From an uncultured Pseudomonadales bacterium (GTDB lineage Bacteria > Pseudomonadota > Gammaproteobacteria > Pseudomonadales > Cellvibrionaceae), in contig CANLBN010000007.1 of NCBI GenBank assembly GCA_947488935.1, positions 62,001-126,000 of the forward strand: DNA of 64,000 nucleotides, in the 5' to 3' direction. The translations under genes and the position numbers were made by a program. Below are positions 27,059-35,922 of the stretch, piece by piece (position 1 is the stretch's first letter; each line of letters starts with the position of its first letter). A model generated the notes under the pieces. It searched no databases, was not told where the DNA came from, and saw only the letters and a program-made list of their open reading frames with translations.

Positions 27059-27700
27059 CTAAGCATCCCAAATTAAAATTTCTATGGGTGTTGGGTTGTA
27101 GGCGTTACATGGGTTATTTAACTGCGGGCAATTGGAGATAAGCACAAGCACATTCATATGTGCTGTTAATTCAACGTATTTACCGGGTGCTGATATACCA
27201 TCTTCAAAGGTTAGACCGCCTTCCTTTGTGACGGGTACGTTCATAAAAAAATTAATGTTATGGGTAATGTCATCTTTAGTAAGTTGGTATTCTTCATGTT
27301 CGGCAATGGCAAGCATCCAGCTATCTCGGCAAGCATGCATACAGCGTTTTTCGAGGTCGTAACGCACAGTATTTGATTCGGTTGAGCAAGCGCCACCAAC
27401 GGTATCGTGCCTGCCACAGGTGTCTGCGGTTATCTCTAGTAGTGTATTATTTTCGTTGGTTTTTAATAAACTTCCAGCAGTTAAATAGAGATTGCCCTGT
27501 TCGCGGATGGTGTCTGTGACACTATAGCGCTCTGTTACATCATCGGCGTTATAAAATAAAGTGTCGGCGGCTTGATTACCTTCCGAATCGACAATGCGAA
27601 TAGTTTGCCCTTTTTCGATCACTTTAATAAAGTAATCACCGGCATCTACTGTTTGTGAAAAGCTGCTTGAGCCTTTGTTGAGTTTGCTTTCTTTGATCAT
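27059..27700 (-). CDS. DUF1989 urea carboxylase-associated protein (probable carboxyguanidine deiminase subunit)
   Basis: The 213-residue protein belongs to the DUF1989 family: it has [48 protein letters not shown] and [10 protein letters not shown]. Proteins of this pair were named urea amidolyase-associated proteins. Later work identified such pairs as the two subunits of carboxyguanidine deiminase, which turns carboxyguanidine into allophanate. Conserved Cys and His residues in the CGRHD and C..ACRDSW motifs suggest a metal site. It lies between its paralogue and the carboxylase gene in one operon. The deiminase role is inferred from context. Confidence 0.85.
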   Translation of the reverse strand: MIKESKLNKGSSSFSQTVDAGDYFIKVIEKGQTIRIVDSEGNQAADTLFYNADDVTERYSVTDTIREQGNLYLTAGSLLKTNENNTLLEITADTCGRHDTVGGACSTESNTVRYDLEKRCMHACRDSWMLAIAEHEEYQLTKDDITHNINFFMNVPVTKEGGLTFEDGISAPGKYVELTAHMNVLVLISNCPQLNNPCNAYNPTPIEILIWDA

Positions 27701-27734
27701 GATCTATCGTCCTATTGACTGTCTTCCGCGCGTA

Positions 27735-28451
27735 TTAATTTAACCCTAAATGATAAAGTGCATTATTTTTAAAACCCCGTTGGTTTTCGGGCCTAAAATT
27801 CATGCAATAATCATCGTCAGCGACAGCTTGAGTTTTTTCCAGTTGTAATTCGACAGGCTTTTGAGGGTAGCTCTTACTATCGTTGAAAGGGTGAGGGCAG
27901 GTATGTAGTAGCACAAGAGTATCCATCTCAAAGCGCAGTACTACATAATCATCTTTTGCAGCGCTTGCCGACAACTCTAAATTACCTTCAGGTGAAGGGG
28001 TGACTTTGCTAAAGAAATTCATGTTAGCCGCAAGGTCACGACGCCCTAAATTATATTTAGCGAGTTCGACTAAAAAGCTATCGTAACCATTTTGTTGCCA
28101 TTGATTACTGTCAGTTTGATAATTTCGCTTGCCCCATTTGGCCTCTATATGGCTTGCATGGCTGTTGCCGCAAACGCTATCGTGCCAGCCAAAGCTATCT
28201 TCGATAATTGAGCAAAAGATCCGTCCCATATCAGAATACAGGCAATGGCCTTTAGTGAGTTTAAAGGTATGTTGGCACTTGAGAGTATCTGGCGTGTTTA
28301 ATTTTTCGCTTAGCAGCATTGGGTTGTAAAATAACATCCCAACATTAGCGCCGCCTGTTAAGTCTTTTAGAGTCATTTGTGTGCCACGTCTGGCAATAAA
28401 TGACCAGTGGGCACCGCCTTCAATAACCGTTGTGTACTTATCTACATTCAT
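27735..28451 (-). CDS. DUF1989 urea carboxylase-associated protein, second member of the pair
   Basis: The 238-residue protein is a paralogue of the next gene and shares its layout: LKDLTGGANVGMLFYNP, SFGWHDSVCGNSHA, YDSFLVELAKY and NMNFFSKV. It keeps the W/H-D-x-x-x-G element but differs around the other metal-type positions, as expected for the partner subunit. The gap to the next gene is 34 bases, so the two are probably made together as a heteromeric deiminase. The function is assigned from family and operon context, not from visible catalytic residues. Confidence 0.85.
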   Translation of the reverse strand: MNVDKYTTVIEGGAHWSFIARRGTQMTLKDLTGGANVGMLFYNPMLLSEKLNTPDTLKCQHTFKLTKGHCLYSDMGRIFCSIIEDSFGWHDSVCGNSHASHIEAKWGKRNYQTDSNQWQQNGYDSFLVELAKYNLGRRDLAANMNFFSKVTPSPEGNLELSASAAKDDYVVLRFEMDTLVLLHTCPHPFNDSKSYPQKPVELQLEKTQAVADDDYCMNFRPENQRGFKNNALYHLGLN

Positions 28452-28477
28452 TGTTAACCTTTAGTGGCTGTTAGTGA

Positions 28478-29386
28478 TTATTCGTTGGGTTCTATGTCAT
28501 CGCCGGCTTGTGTAAAGCGAATCATATTGAGTTTGTCATCGTCATCATCTTCACTAGGCGGGTGAATTAATTCATCCAAGCGTTTTCGTGTTGCTAAAAA
28601 CTCTGGGCTAATAAATTGTTCCGGGTTTCGTGGCCTTGGAACGGACACTTCTATTAATTCGTGAACTTCACCAGGATTCGCTTTCAACACTAGAATACGA
28701 TCGGCAAGGTAAATAGCCTCATCGAGATCATGGGTGATAAACAAAATAGTAATATCAATATTGCGCCATATTTCTAATAGGTAGGCCTGCATTTTTGCTC
28801 TGGTTTGCGCATCCAATGCACCGAAGGGCTCGTCCATTAATAAAATTCTGGGTTTGGCAGCTAGGGCGCGAGCAATGGCGACGCGTTGTTTCATGCCACC
28901 GGATAATTGATCGGGATAATTGTCTGCAAAACGCTCAAGGCCAACTAAATCAATCCATTGCATTGCCTCGCTTTCTGCATGTACCACAGAGGCTCCTTGA
29001 TTAAGTAAACCGAACATCACATTCTTTTTAACGGTCAACCATGGGAATAAGGTATAGCCTTGAAATACCATACCGCGATCAGGCCCTGGCCCACTGACCG
29101 GTTTGCCATCGAGCAAAACCTCGCCACTACTTGCAGATTCTAGCCCGGCAAGAATGCGAATAAGTGTCGATTTACCACAGCCCGACGGGCCGATAACACA
29201 CACAAATTCACGGCGATGAGTGACAAAATTAATATCTTTGAGTGCCGTTACTTCGCCATTTTTTGAGGGGAATTTTTTACCTAGGTTTTTAACATCGAGA
29301 ATAATATCACGTTGTTTTAGTGCGTCGAACCGGTTCTTAACAGCGGGATCTTGGTCGAGGTAACTGGGTAATACTAAAGGTTTCAT
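28478..29386 (-). CDS. ABC transporter ATP-binding protein (probable guanidine import)
   Basis: The roughly 302-residue ATPase has Walker [10 protein letters not shown], a Q-loop ([10 protein letters not shown]), the signature [15 protein letters not shown], Walker [13 protein letters not shown] and the switch histidine in FITHDLDEA. It belongs to the nitrate/taurine/sulfonate-type importers. An acidic C-terminal tail (SEDDDDDK) extends beyond the usual domain. I start at the ATG at 29386, with AAAGAG eight bases upstream; an in-frame TTG at 29404 is less likely. It follows the permease gene and precedes the DUF1989 pair. Confidence 0.92.
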   Translation of the reverse strand: MKPLVLPSYLDQDPAVKNRFDALKQRDIILDVKNLGKKFPSKNGEVTALKDINFVTHRREFVCVIGPSGCGKSTLIRILAGLESASSGEVLLDGKPVSGPGPDRGMVFQGYTLFPWLTVKKNVMFGLLNQGASVVHAESEAMQWIDLVGLERFADNYPDQLSGGMKQRVAIARALAAKPRILLMDEPFGALDAQTRAKMQAYLLEIWRNIDITILFITHDLDEAIYLADRILVLKANPGEVHELIEVSVPRPRNPEQFISPEFLATRKRLDELIHPPSEDDDDDKLNMIRFTQAGDDIEPNE

Positions 29387-29428
29387 AATGACTCTTTTAA
29401 ACAAACAGTAAATTTTTAAGTAGTTCTT

Positions 29429-30406
29429 TTACGCCTTATTACTAGACTTATCCCAAGGAAAAAGGCGTTTACCCAACCTTGATAAAATGATGTCTGAGAG
29501 CAGCCCGATCACACCGATAATAAAAATTGCAGCAAAAACATTATCAAAATTTTTGTAGCGCGCTTGTTGCGTGATAAACCATGTAATACCAGAGCTGGTG
29601 CCAATGAGCTCAGCAACGATTAAGTATGTCCATGCCCAACCTAACAGTATGCGTTGATCCCGATACAGCTCTGGTAATACCCCTGGAATAACGACCTTAA
29701 ATAAGAGTTGTAAACGCTTAGCACCTAGTGTTAAGGCGGCTTCTAGTAGAGATAAATCTAGCTTACGTGTTGTATTGGCAATGATGAGTACTTGTTGAAA
29801 GAATGTACCAATAAAAATAATAGCGATTTTGGGGCCGTCGTGTATGCCCAAAACGGCGACAGCTAAGGCGCCAAATGCTGGTGCAGGTAAGTAGCGAAAA
29901 AACTCAACAAAGGGCTCTGTTAGACGCGAGGCTGCCGCATAGGTGCCGCAAATAATACCTAGCGGTACAGCAATGATCGACGATAAAAAGAAAGCGGTAA
30001 ACACAACAGTAATACTGTGCCATAGACTTTCGTGCAACCATTGTTCGCTGCGCCTTTGTGGCTCTGTTGTAAAAGAGGTATACAGCGCACGCACGACTTC
30101 ATCGGGCGCTGGTAAATAAATTGGGTTTGCAGGTATGCCGTGGGGCAGTGCTTTTGATTCTGATGCCATTTTTGCCGATTCAGTATCAAACACTTCGCGC
30201 TTAAGCATCATGCCTTCTTTAAAATAGCCTACGCCACCTGGGTCGGTTATTTGTACATTAGGGTGCCAAATAAAAGGCACATAGCTTACTAAGCACCATA
30301 TTAATATTGGTAAAACAAAAGAGGCCAGTGTTATAAGGCGATATTGTGCTGTAGGTAGTTCCACACGTGGTTCTAACCATTTCTTTGATTTTTTATTATT
30401 GCTCAA
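29429..30406 (-). CDS. ABC transporter permease (probable guanidine import)
   Basis: The 325-residue inner-membrane protein has an N-terminal membrane segment (about 27-45), an extended loop (about 46-120), and the transmembrane core with five or more further segments. The permease-ATPase coupling motif is visible as EAALTLGAKRLQLLFKVVIPG near residue 220. It is of the TauC/SsuC/NrtB type. It lies between the binding protein and ATPase genes of the same operon. The substrate is inferred from the riboswitch and enzymes. Confidence 0.9.
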   Translation of the reverse strand: MSNNKKSKKWLEPRVELPTAQYRLITLASFVLPILIWCLVSYVPFIWHPNVQITDPGGVGYFKEGMMLKREVFDTESAKMASESKALPHGIPANPIYLPAPDEVVRALYTSFTTEPQRRSEQWLHESLWHSITVVFTAFFLSSIIAVPLGIICGTYAAASRLTEPFVEFFRYLPAPAFGALAVAVLGIHDGPKIAIIFIGTFFQQVLIIANTTRKLDLSLLEAALTLGAKRLQLLFKVVIPGVLPELYRDQRILLGWAWTYLIVAELIGTSSGITWFITQQARYKNFDNVFAAIFIIGVIGLLSDIILSRLGKRLFPWDKSSNKA

Positions 30407-30491
30407 CGTCTTAGCCTTACTGGTAACTTTAGGTAATAAAAATTTTGCGAAAGTAATTGGTGTTAAAGCAATCCTTTGCTTTTGTTCTATT

Positions 30492-31493
30492 TTATTTTGC
30501 TAAGGTTAAGCTGCCATCAATATAGCTATCGATGTCTTGTGGTTTTTTATAAACATCGTAAGTGACATTGAATTTATCAGATACTTTTGAAGATCCGTAA
30601 AGTGAGTTGAGGCCTTCTGCTTTTTGAAACACAATTTTGGCTTCTTCACGGCTTAATAGTTTTGTACCTTTTAAGAGTGGTTCATAATCGGCGGGTTTTA
30701 TACCAACGCGTGAGCCCATAATCGCTAGTGCATCAGCCTGGGTTTTTGGGTCATTGATATATGCGACAACTTGATACCAAACATCAACTACTTTACCCCA
30801 CGCTTCTTTATGGCTGGCATAGCTTTGTGGCGTTACTGCGAGTACGTCATAAATTAAGCCTTGGTCATTCGCTGAGGTATAAATTGCGGTAGAGCCTGGT
30901 ACTTGTTGCAAGGCCTGCCCAGAATTTGGCTGCCATGCAACAATGGCATCGACATCACCGGAGGCTAATACTTGAGAGGTTTCGTTGGTGGGGACGTTAA
31001 TTAATGTAACATCACTTTCTTTTAAACCAGATTTTTCAAGTGCATTTAATAATAATAAGTGACCAACAAACCCGATTTCTACACCAATTTTCTTACCCTT
31101 TAATTGGGCAACATCGGTGATTCCGGGTTTTGCAACGATCATGTCATTACCGTTACTAAAGTCATTGACGAGTATCATAACGCTTGCGGCACCAGTTGCT
31201 GCCGATACAAGGGCATCTCCATTAGTCATACTAACGGCATCTAATTGACCAGCGGCAAAGGCATCAAGTGATGCAACGTAGTCGAACCATTCAAAAGTAA
31301 CGTCTACGCCTGCTTGTTCAAACCATTTTTTTTCTAGAGCAATTTCCCATGCAACCCACCCAGGCCAATCGCTGTAGGCAATTTTTAAAGGTTCGGCAGA
31401 TACTTTAGCGCTAAGGCTGATTAAAACAGCGATAAAAGAGACGCCGATAAAGCGTGTGATCAGTGAGTATAAGTGTTGTAATTGTACGAGCAT
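30492..31493 (-). CDS. Periplasmic substrate-binding protein of the guanidine-type importer
   Basis: The 333-residue protein has a signal peptide with cleavage expected after KVSA (residue 33). The mature part is an NrtA/TauA/THI5-like solute-binding domain: [62 protein letters not shown] and [15 protein letters not shown]. It is the first gene of the operon, with AAGGAAAC ahead of the ATG and about 60 bases downstream of the riboswitch terminator. Guanidine, or a related guanidino compound, is the likely ligand, by inference from the riboswitch. Confidence 0.9.
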   Translation of the reverse strand: MLVQLQHLYSLITRFIGVSFIAVLISLSAKVSAEPLKIAYSDWPGWVAWEIALEKKWFEQAGVDVTFEWFDYVASLDAFAAGQLDAVSMTNGDALVSAATGAASVMILVNDFSNGNDMIVAKPGITDVAQLKGKKIGVEIGFVGHLLLLNALEKSGLKESDVTLINVPTNETSQVLASGDVDAIVAWQPNSGQALQQVPGSTAIYTSANDQGLIYDVLAVTPQSYASHKEAWGKVVDVWYQVVAYINDPKTQADALAIMGSRVGIKPADYEPLLKGTKLLSREEAKIVFQKAEGLNSLYGSSKVSDKFNVTYDVYKKPQDIDSYIDGSLTLAK

Positions 31494-31554
31494 GTTTGTT
31501 TCCTTTGTAAGTCAGTTACACAGGTGTAAAAATCGAGAGGCATATAAGAAACAC

Positions 31555-31602
31555 AAAAAATGTTACTTGCTGACCTCCCGGGCTTTTATCCCTCCGTGTA
31601 AC
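31555..31602 (-). terminator. Probable expression platform of the guanidine-I riboswitch
   Basis: On the minus strand GTTAC (31602-31598), just before the conserved 3' riboswitch segment, can pair with GTAAC (31566-31562), which is directly followed by ATTTTTT. The resulting stem encloses the conserved P3 segment and would form a terminator competing with the ligand-bound fold. The five-pair base is short, so the exact terminator fold is uncertain. Confidence 0.5.
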
Positions 31603-31718
31603 CCCTCAAAGAAAACTCACTCAATATTAGTAGAGATTAAGTTAGAGAAAGGTCGATCGCTCTCGGACCAGGCATTTATATTGATTGTGATTCAGTATAA
31701 ACCGGAACCCTAGCGATT
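31570..31718 (-). promoter_or_regulatory. Guanidine-I (ykkC) riboswitch
   Basis: On the minus strand the aptamer shows its three hallmark segments in order. CTAGGGTTCCGG is at about 31713-31702, CTGGTCCGAGAG at about 31670-31659 and ACACGGAGGGATAAAAGCCC at about 31600-31581, followed by GGGAGGT. A perfect closing helix is visible: ATCGCT (31717-31712) with AGCGAT (31661-31656). The class I aptamer binds guanidinium and switches on guanidine export or degradation genes. It lies directly before the transporter-carboxylase operon. The match to the consensus is strong enough to assign it by eye. Confidence 0.95.
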
Positions 31719-32056
31719 CTATTGGTGAAACATTTACTGATATTGAGCCGCAAACAATTAACCGAACAAAGCGATTTTGTATTTCTCAATATCTCTCGAC
31801 GCTATTTTATAGAGAGCATAATATATGCCAATAAATAAATTATATATTTATCAATGGCTTACTGATTTTTCAAGGTGAAGCCTTTAATGGCTTGCACTAA
31901 AATGAAGCTTTTCCCGGTGTTTTTTGGTGCATTGCTCATTAATTCTCAGCTGTATTTATCAATAAACAGTGTATAGCTGTACAATCTAGCATTACTTATT
32001 TTATTCAAATAGGTTTTACAGCAACAAAAATAGCTAAGGTAATTATTAATATCACT
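31719..32056. other. Intergenic region between the guanidine operon and recJ
   Basis: This AT-rich stretch should contain the divergent promoters of the riboswitch RNA and of recJ. I see no gene in it. The recJ start is preceded by AAGGT, but at a longer distance than usual (about 17 bases). No clear -35/-10 pair could be singled out. Confidence 0.4.
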
Positions 32057-33805
32057 ATGACGACTATTTGCCAGCGTAAAGCGCTTATTGATGTATCTCC
32101 AACTATTGAGGAAGGTTTCAGCTCCTCGGTATCGCCTCTTCTACAGAGAATTTATAGGGCTCGTAATGCCTTTACTGATCAAGAAATTGATTATCAGTTG
32201 CTCAACATGGCAAAGCCGCAGGCACTTAAAGGTCTGGATGAGGCAATTGAAGTACTGGCTACTGCAGTAAGGCAGCAACAACGCGTACTCATCGTCGGTG
32301 ACTTTGATGCCGATGGCGCGACCAGTTGTGCCTTGTCAATTTTGGCATTGAGGGCAATGGGTTTACAGCATGTCGATTTTTTAGTCCCTAATCGATTTGA
32401 ATATGGCTATGGTTTAACACCAGAAATTGTCGAGGTTGCTCAAACTTATACGCCCGACTTAATTATTACTGTCGATAATGGCATCGCCAGCATTGATGGT
32501 GTGGCAAGATCCAACGAATTAGGCATTGATGTCATTGTGACAGATCACCATTTACCTGGGGCTAAGTTACCTGCTGCCAAAGCCATTGTTAACCCCAACC
32601 AAGAGCACTGTGAGTTTCCTAGTAAGAATTTAGCAGGTGTTGGTGTTGTTTTTTATTTGCTCAGTGCACTACGGAGCCACTTGAGAGAATTAAATTGGTT
32701 TGTAGAGGAGAAAATACAAGAGCCAAATATGGCAAGTTTTCTCGATCTTGTCGCACTAGGCACGGTTGCCGATGTTGTGCCGCTAGATCGCAATAATCGC
32801 ATTTTAGTGCACCAAGGTATTCAGCGGGTTAAAGCAGGTAAAGCACGACCAGGTATTTTAGCGTTGCTTGAAGTCGCGGGTAAAAATTATCAACGCTTAA
32901 CTAGCCAAGACTTTGGTTTTATTGTCGGGCCACGAATCAATGCAGCTGGAAGGCTCGATGACATCTCTGTCGGTATTCAGTGTTTGTTAACTGATGATAT
33001 GGATACAGCGCGTGAGCTTGCGGGGCAAATGGACAGCTTGAATCGAGAGAGACGATCGATAGAGGCCTCGATGCAAGCCGAGGCGCTTACGTCGTTGACT
33101 AAATTACAACTGGACGATCACGATTTACCTTGGGGCCTGTGTTTACTAGAAGATAATTGGCACCAAGGTGTTGTTGGTATTTTAGCCTCACGTATCAAAG
33201 ATAAATATCATCGTCCTGTTATTGCCTTTGCTGAGGTTGATGACCATACCATTAAAGGCTCGGCACGCTCCATTAATGGTTTTCATATTCGCGATGCGTT
33301 GGATACTATTGCTACACAAAACCCTGAAGTGCTGCAAAAATTTGGCGGTCACGCAATGGCAGCTGGATTGACATTAGCACGTGAAAACTTTCAACGTTTT
33401 TCTGAATTGTTTGACCAAGTCGTACGTGACTTATTATCGGAAGATCAATTGCAGGAAGTACTACTGAGCGATGGAGGACTAAATGCACAGGAGGTGAATT
33501 TAGAGAATGCCCATTTGATACAAATGGCAGGTCCTTGGGGGCAACATTTTCCTGAACCTGTTTTTGACGGCCACTTTATTCTAATAAGCCAACGTATAGT
33601 CGGTGAGAAACATTTGAAAATGACACTTGGGTTTTTGGATGATCCGCAAAAAATAGTAGATGCCATTGCTTTTAATGTTGATACGGCTATTTGGCCTAAT
33701 AATAGTGTTGAGCAAGTTAATATTGTGTATCAGTTAAGTGTTAATGAATTTAGGGGAAATCAAACGGAACAGTTAATTGTTCGTTATCTCGAGGCTGTAA
33801 ATTGA
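32057..33805 (+). CDS. recJ: Single-stranded-DNA exonuclease RecJ
   Basis: RecJ degrades single-stranded DNA 5' to 3' in recombination and mismatch repair. The 582-residue product has the DHH motifs VLIVGDFDADGATS (near residue 78), TVDNGI, VIVTDHHLPG and NPNQ, then the DHHA1 region with GVVGILASRIKDKYHRPVIAF and KFGGHAMAAGLTL, and a C-terminal OB-type region. Length is normal. The gene stands alone here, divergent from the guanidine operon. Confidence 0.95.
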   Translation: MTTICQRKALIDVSPTIEEGFSSSVSPLLQRIYRARNAFTDQEIDYQLLNMAKPQALKGLDEAIEVLATAVRQQQRVLIVGDFDADGATSCALSILALRAMGLQHVDFLVPNRFEYGYGLTPEIVEVAQTYTPDLIITVDNGIASIDGVARSNELGIDVIVTDHHLPGAKLPAAKAIVNPNQEHCEFPSKNLAGVGVVFYLLSALRSHLRELNWFVEEKIQEPNMASFLDLVALGTVADVVPLDRNNRILVHQGIQRVKAGKARPGILALLEVAGKNYQRLTSQDFGFIVGPRINAAGRLDDISVGIQCLLTDDMDTARELAGQMDSLNRERRSIEASMQAEALTSLTKLQLDDHDLPWGLCLLEDNWHQGVVGILASRIKDKYHRPVIAFAEVDDHTIKGSARSINGFHIRDALDTIATQNPEVLQKFGGHAMAAGLTLARENFQRFSELFDQVVRDLLSEDQLQEVLLSDGGLNAQEVNLENAHLIQMAGPWGQHFPEPVFDGHFILISQRIVGEKHLKMTLGFLDDPQKIVDAIAFNVDTAIWPNNSVEQVNIVYQLSVNEFRGNQTEQLIVRYLEAVN

Positions 33806-33856
33806 GGTGATGAGCAGGCGGTTTATTTAAAATTTATGGGATAGTGGTAAAGGCAA

Positions 33857-33902
33857 AATGCCCATCCATCTATTCATTAGCAGGAATAGGGGGATGGGCA
33901 TT
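33857..33902. terminator. Hairpin between the convergent recJ and DUF1127 genes
   Basis: AATGCCCATCC (33857-33867) and GGATGGGCATT (33892-33902) form a perfect 11-base-pair stem with a 24-base loop. On the minus strand it is followed by TTTTGCC, so it can end the small minus-strand gene. It may also end recJ transcripts, although the T run on the plus side is poor. Confidence 0.7.
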
Positions 33903-33919
33903 CTTAAAAATTAGTGGTT

Positions 33920-34192
33920 TTAGGCAGCTGATAAAGCGTCGTTATTAGCTGGCTCACTTACTTTTGTTTCTACGACACTTGTTGCACTTTTAGATACAGA
34001 GCTAATGCTATGAGAGTCGATTTCGCGCCATGGGTACGCCGCAGCGCCTTTTAATAATAGGTGTCTAGAAACACCAATATCCAACAATCTGCTGTCAGAG
34101 CATTTTAGTAATTGTCTGGCCGTTTTATTTAGGTTCGCAGTAACAAAAAGATTGTTTAATGCATTTAAGCTTTTAGCTAGTAAGGTTTTCAT
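33920..34192 (-). CDS. Small DUF1127-like protein
   Basis: The 90-residue protein carries a DUF1127-type core, TARQLLKCSDSRLLDIGVSRHLL (about residues 24-46): a short helical motif with the D-x-x-L-x-D-I-G-[VL]-[ST]-R pattern. The rest is a low-complexity Ser/Ala-rich tail. Such short proteins have been linked to RNA binding and phosphate or carbon responses in alphaproteobacteria, but no role is established in this lineage. It lies 55 bases after a paralogous gene and before a terminator hairpin. A ribosome-binding site (GAGAGGAAA) supports the start. Confidence 0.75.
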   Translation of the reverse strand: MKTLLAKSLNALNNLFVTANLNKTARQLLKCSDSRLLDIGVSRHLLLKGAAAYPWREIDSHSISSVSKSATSVVETKVSEPANNDALSAA

Positions 34193-34247
34193 TTTCCTCT
34201 CAAAGTTTAGTTAGGGGGTTGTTTGTAAAAAATATTTAGGCGTATGC

Positions 34248-34529
34248 TTAAGCGACAGATTGAGCCTTGTCGTCATTGGCTGGTAAATCAGAAATCAGTG
34301 TGCTTTCTTGAGCGTTGACGAAGTTCGCATCAATAGTATTAACTTCATCAAAGTTAAGTACAGACCAATCTTTTAATGTAATTTTTTGGGCGACGATATC
34401 ACGAGTTAAGCCTAGGCCCTTCAATTGCTTGTCGGTGAGATTCAACAACTCTTCAGCAGACTTTTTAGATTGAAGGTTGCTAATGTATAGGGTCACGATG
34501 TTTATGATTAAGTTAACTGCTAATTTCAT
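34248..34529 (-). CDS. Small DUF1127-like protein, paralogue of the next gene
   Basis: The 93-residue protein has SAEELLNLTDKQLKGLGLTR (residues about 24-43), which lines up with the DUF1127-type core of the adjacent gene, but the usual D-I-G is changed to G-L-G. The tail is acidic and rich in Asp/Asn and again ends in A. It starts with a short hydrophobic stretch (LAVNLIINIVTLYI). Start supported by AAGAAGAA upstream. The two genes look like an old tandem duplication. Function unknown. Confidence 0.72.
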   Translation of the reverse strand: MKLAVNLIINIVTLYISNLQSKKSAEELLNLTDKQLKGLGLTRDIVAQKITLKDWSVLNFDEVNTIDANFVNAQESTLISDLPANDDKAQSVA

Positions 34530-34779
34530 TTTCTATTCTTCTTTACAAGGTTGTTCATTAATCTTGATTTTATAATAGTGCAGACATAGCTTGTCGACAA
34601 ACGAAATAAATTCCTCGTATAAGTGAATTAAATTAACCTGTCTGATGGTAATAAATGTAGAGAGTTTTAGAATAAAAATAATGAGAAAAATAAGGTGAAA
34701 TACAGAGCAAAATCGTGAAAGGGTATGAGAAAAATTATAGGAGTCCCTAAAAATTCCACTCTGGCTTATTCAGCGGTTT
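34530..34779 (-). promoter_or_regulatory. Promoter region of the DUF1127 gene pair
   Basis: On the minus strand TTGTCG (34600-34595) and TATTAT (34577-34572) are separated by 17 bases, a good sigma-70 arrangement about 43 bases before the gene. The -35 lies inside a perfect ten-base palindrome, TTGTCGACAA (34591-34600), which could be an operator. The remaining AT-rich sequence up to 34779 shows no gene. Confidence 0.5.
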
Positions 34780-35277
34780 CTATAAACTTAGCCGCCTTAG
34801 CCTTGCATCTTCTTGGCTGTTTTTCCAAAGGTCGTTAAAGACAACTTCAAAGCGCTTTACTTCTGGGCGTGCATCATAATTAGCAAAGCCCGTGTAAGTG
34901 TCCTCTTTATGTTGTAGCCAGATTTTATTATCGTCGATAATGACAAACTCATAATCATCCTGTGGCTCGGCCGTGATTTTTTGGATGCCTATTTTGCTCG
35001 GTAAGCGTTGGGCAAGTTTAAGGACTTTATGGTTAACCTCGACAACAATTTGTGGACGCTCGACAAGAATTTTAATATCTGATCGATGAGAGCGTCTGGC
35101 TGTTGAAGATAATGCCTCTACGATTTCTTCGTGATTAAAAAACAGCGGGTTAAGCCGGCGGCTGAATATATAAATACGGTTGCTGGCTTGCTTTAACGCC
35201 TTAATTAAATGCTCTGTCATATCCTCTTGGGTATCGAGAAGATAGAGCTTGTCACTGGTTTGGGAGATAGAAGACAT
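34780..35277 (-). CDS. Uncharacterised protein, phospholipase D-like fold (DUF7931 type)
   Basis: The 165-residue soluble protein resembles a widespread gammaproteobacterial family of unknown function found beside or fused to acetyltransferases. Its layout, ALKQASNRIYIFSRRLNPLFFNHEEIVEAL then DIKILVERP and FVIIDDNKIWLQH, recalls one half of a phospholipase D-like fold. The catalytic HKD motif is absent. The end, FEVVFNDLWKNSQED, is typical of the same fold. No enzymatic role should be assumed. It is preceded by another small membrane-protein gene on the same strand. Confidence 0.65.
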   Translation of the reverse strand: MSSISQTSDKLYLLDTQEDMTEHLIKALKQASNRIYIFSRRLNPLFFNHEEIVEALSSTARRSHRSDIKILVERPQIVVEVNHKVLKLAQRLPSKIGIQKITAEPQDDYEFVIIDDNKIWLQHKEDTYTGFANYDARPEVKRFEVVFNDLWKNSQEDARLRRLSL

Positions 35278-35385
35278 AGGGATATTAAAACGTTTGTGTG
35301 TGAATACGTCAATCTTACTTTTTATGAGTGGTTGGAGTGTCGATGAATAAAACGTGCGTTATATAAACGTGGAGTAGCTTGGCAA

Positions 35386-35703
35386 TTAGAGATCAATTTT
35401 TTTATTAAATTGGACCACAAAGCGTCCAATCAGCATTCTTACCTGAGCGACCATTGCATATAAGAACCCACCACAAATAAGTAATAAGCCGATCAAGGTG
35501 ACAATTTCTTGGGCTAAAGAGGGCTCCAATAGCTGGTTAGCACTATACATAAGCACTAAACCCCAAAAGAAAATCACTACACCCATTTTAAACCGAGGGA
35601 ATATCTTTGCTGCAGGTACTGAATAATGCTCACGCAAGGCGCTTTTCCAGCTCTTGCTAGCAGGAGGGATATCGAATACTTGCTTGTCGTTACCTAGGGA
35701 CAT
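35386..35703 (-). CDS. Small two-helix inner-membrane protein, unknown
   Basis: The 105-residue protein has a polar N-terminal part (about 1-38) and two hydrophobic segments, around 40-58 (MGVVIFFWGLVLMYSA) and 68-92 (VTLIGLLLICGGFLYAMVAQ), then a short basic tail (QFNKKIDL). I do not recognise a family. It lies about 108 bases upstream of the DUF7931-type gene on the same strand and may be cotranscribed with it. Confidence 0.6.
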   Translation of the reverse strand: MSLGNDKQVFDIPPASKSWKSALREHYSVPAAKIFPRFKMGVVIFFWGLVLMYSANQLLEPSLAQEIVTLIGLLLICGGFLYAMVAQVRMLIGRFVVQFNKKIDL

Positions 35704-35922
35704 CAGGTTGCCTATTGGAAAATACGATTAATCACCGTGTGAGATACACAAGTGGTATATAGGCAAGTATAGACAATTTTTTAACGCTATGACGGGTAAT
35801 AAATGGTTATGAGAGGAGTATTAATTAAAGAAAATTCTCAGATTAAAGGCACCTGGAATAAGCGAGCTTTTATTGAAGGTTTCGTTAATAGTCCAGAATT
35901 AGCAACTTCGCCTTGGATTAGG

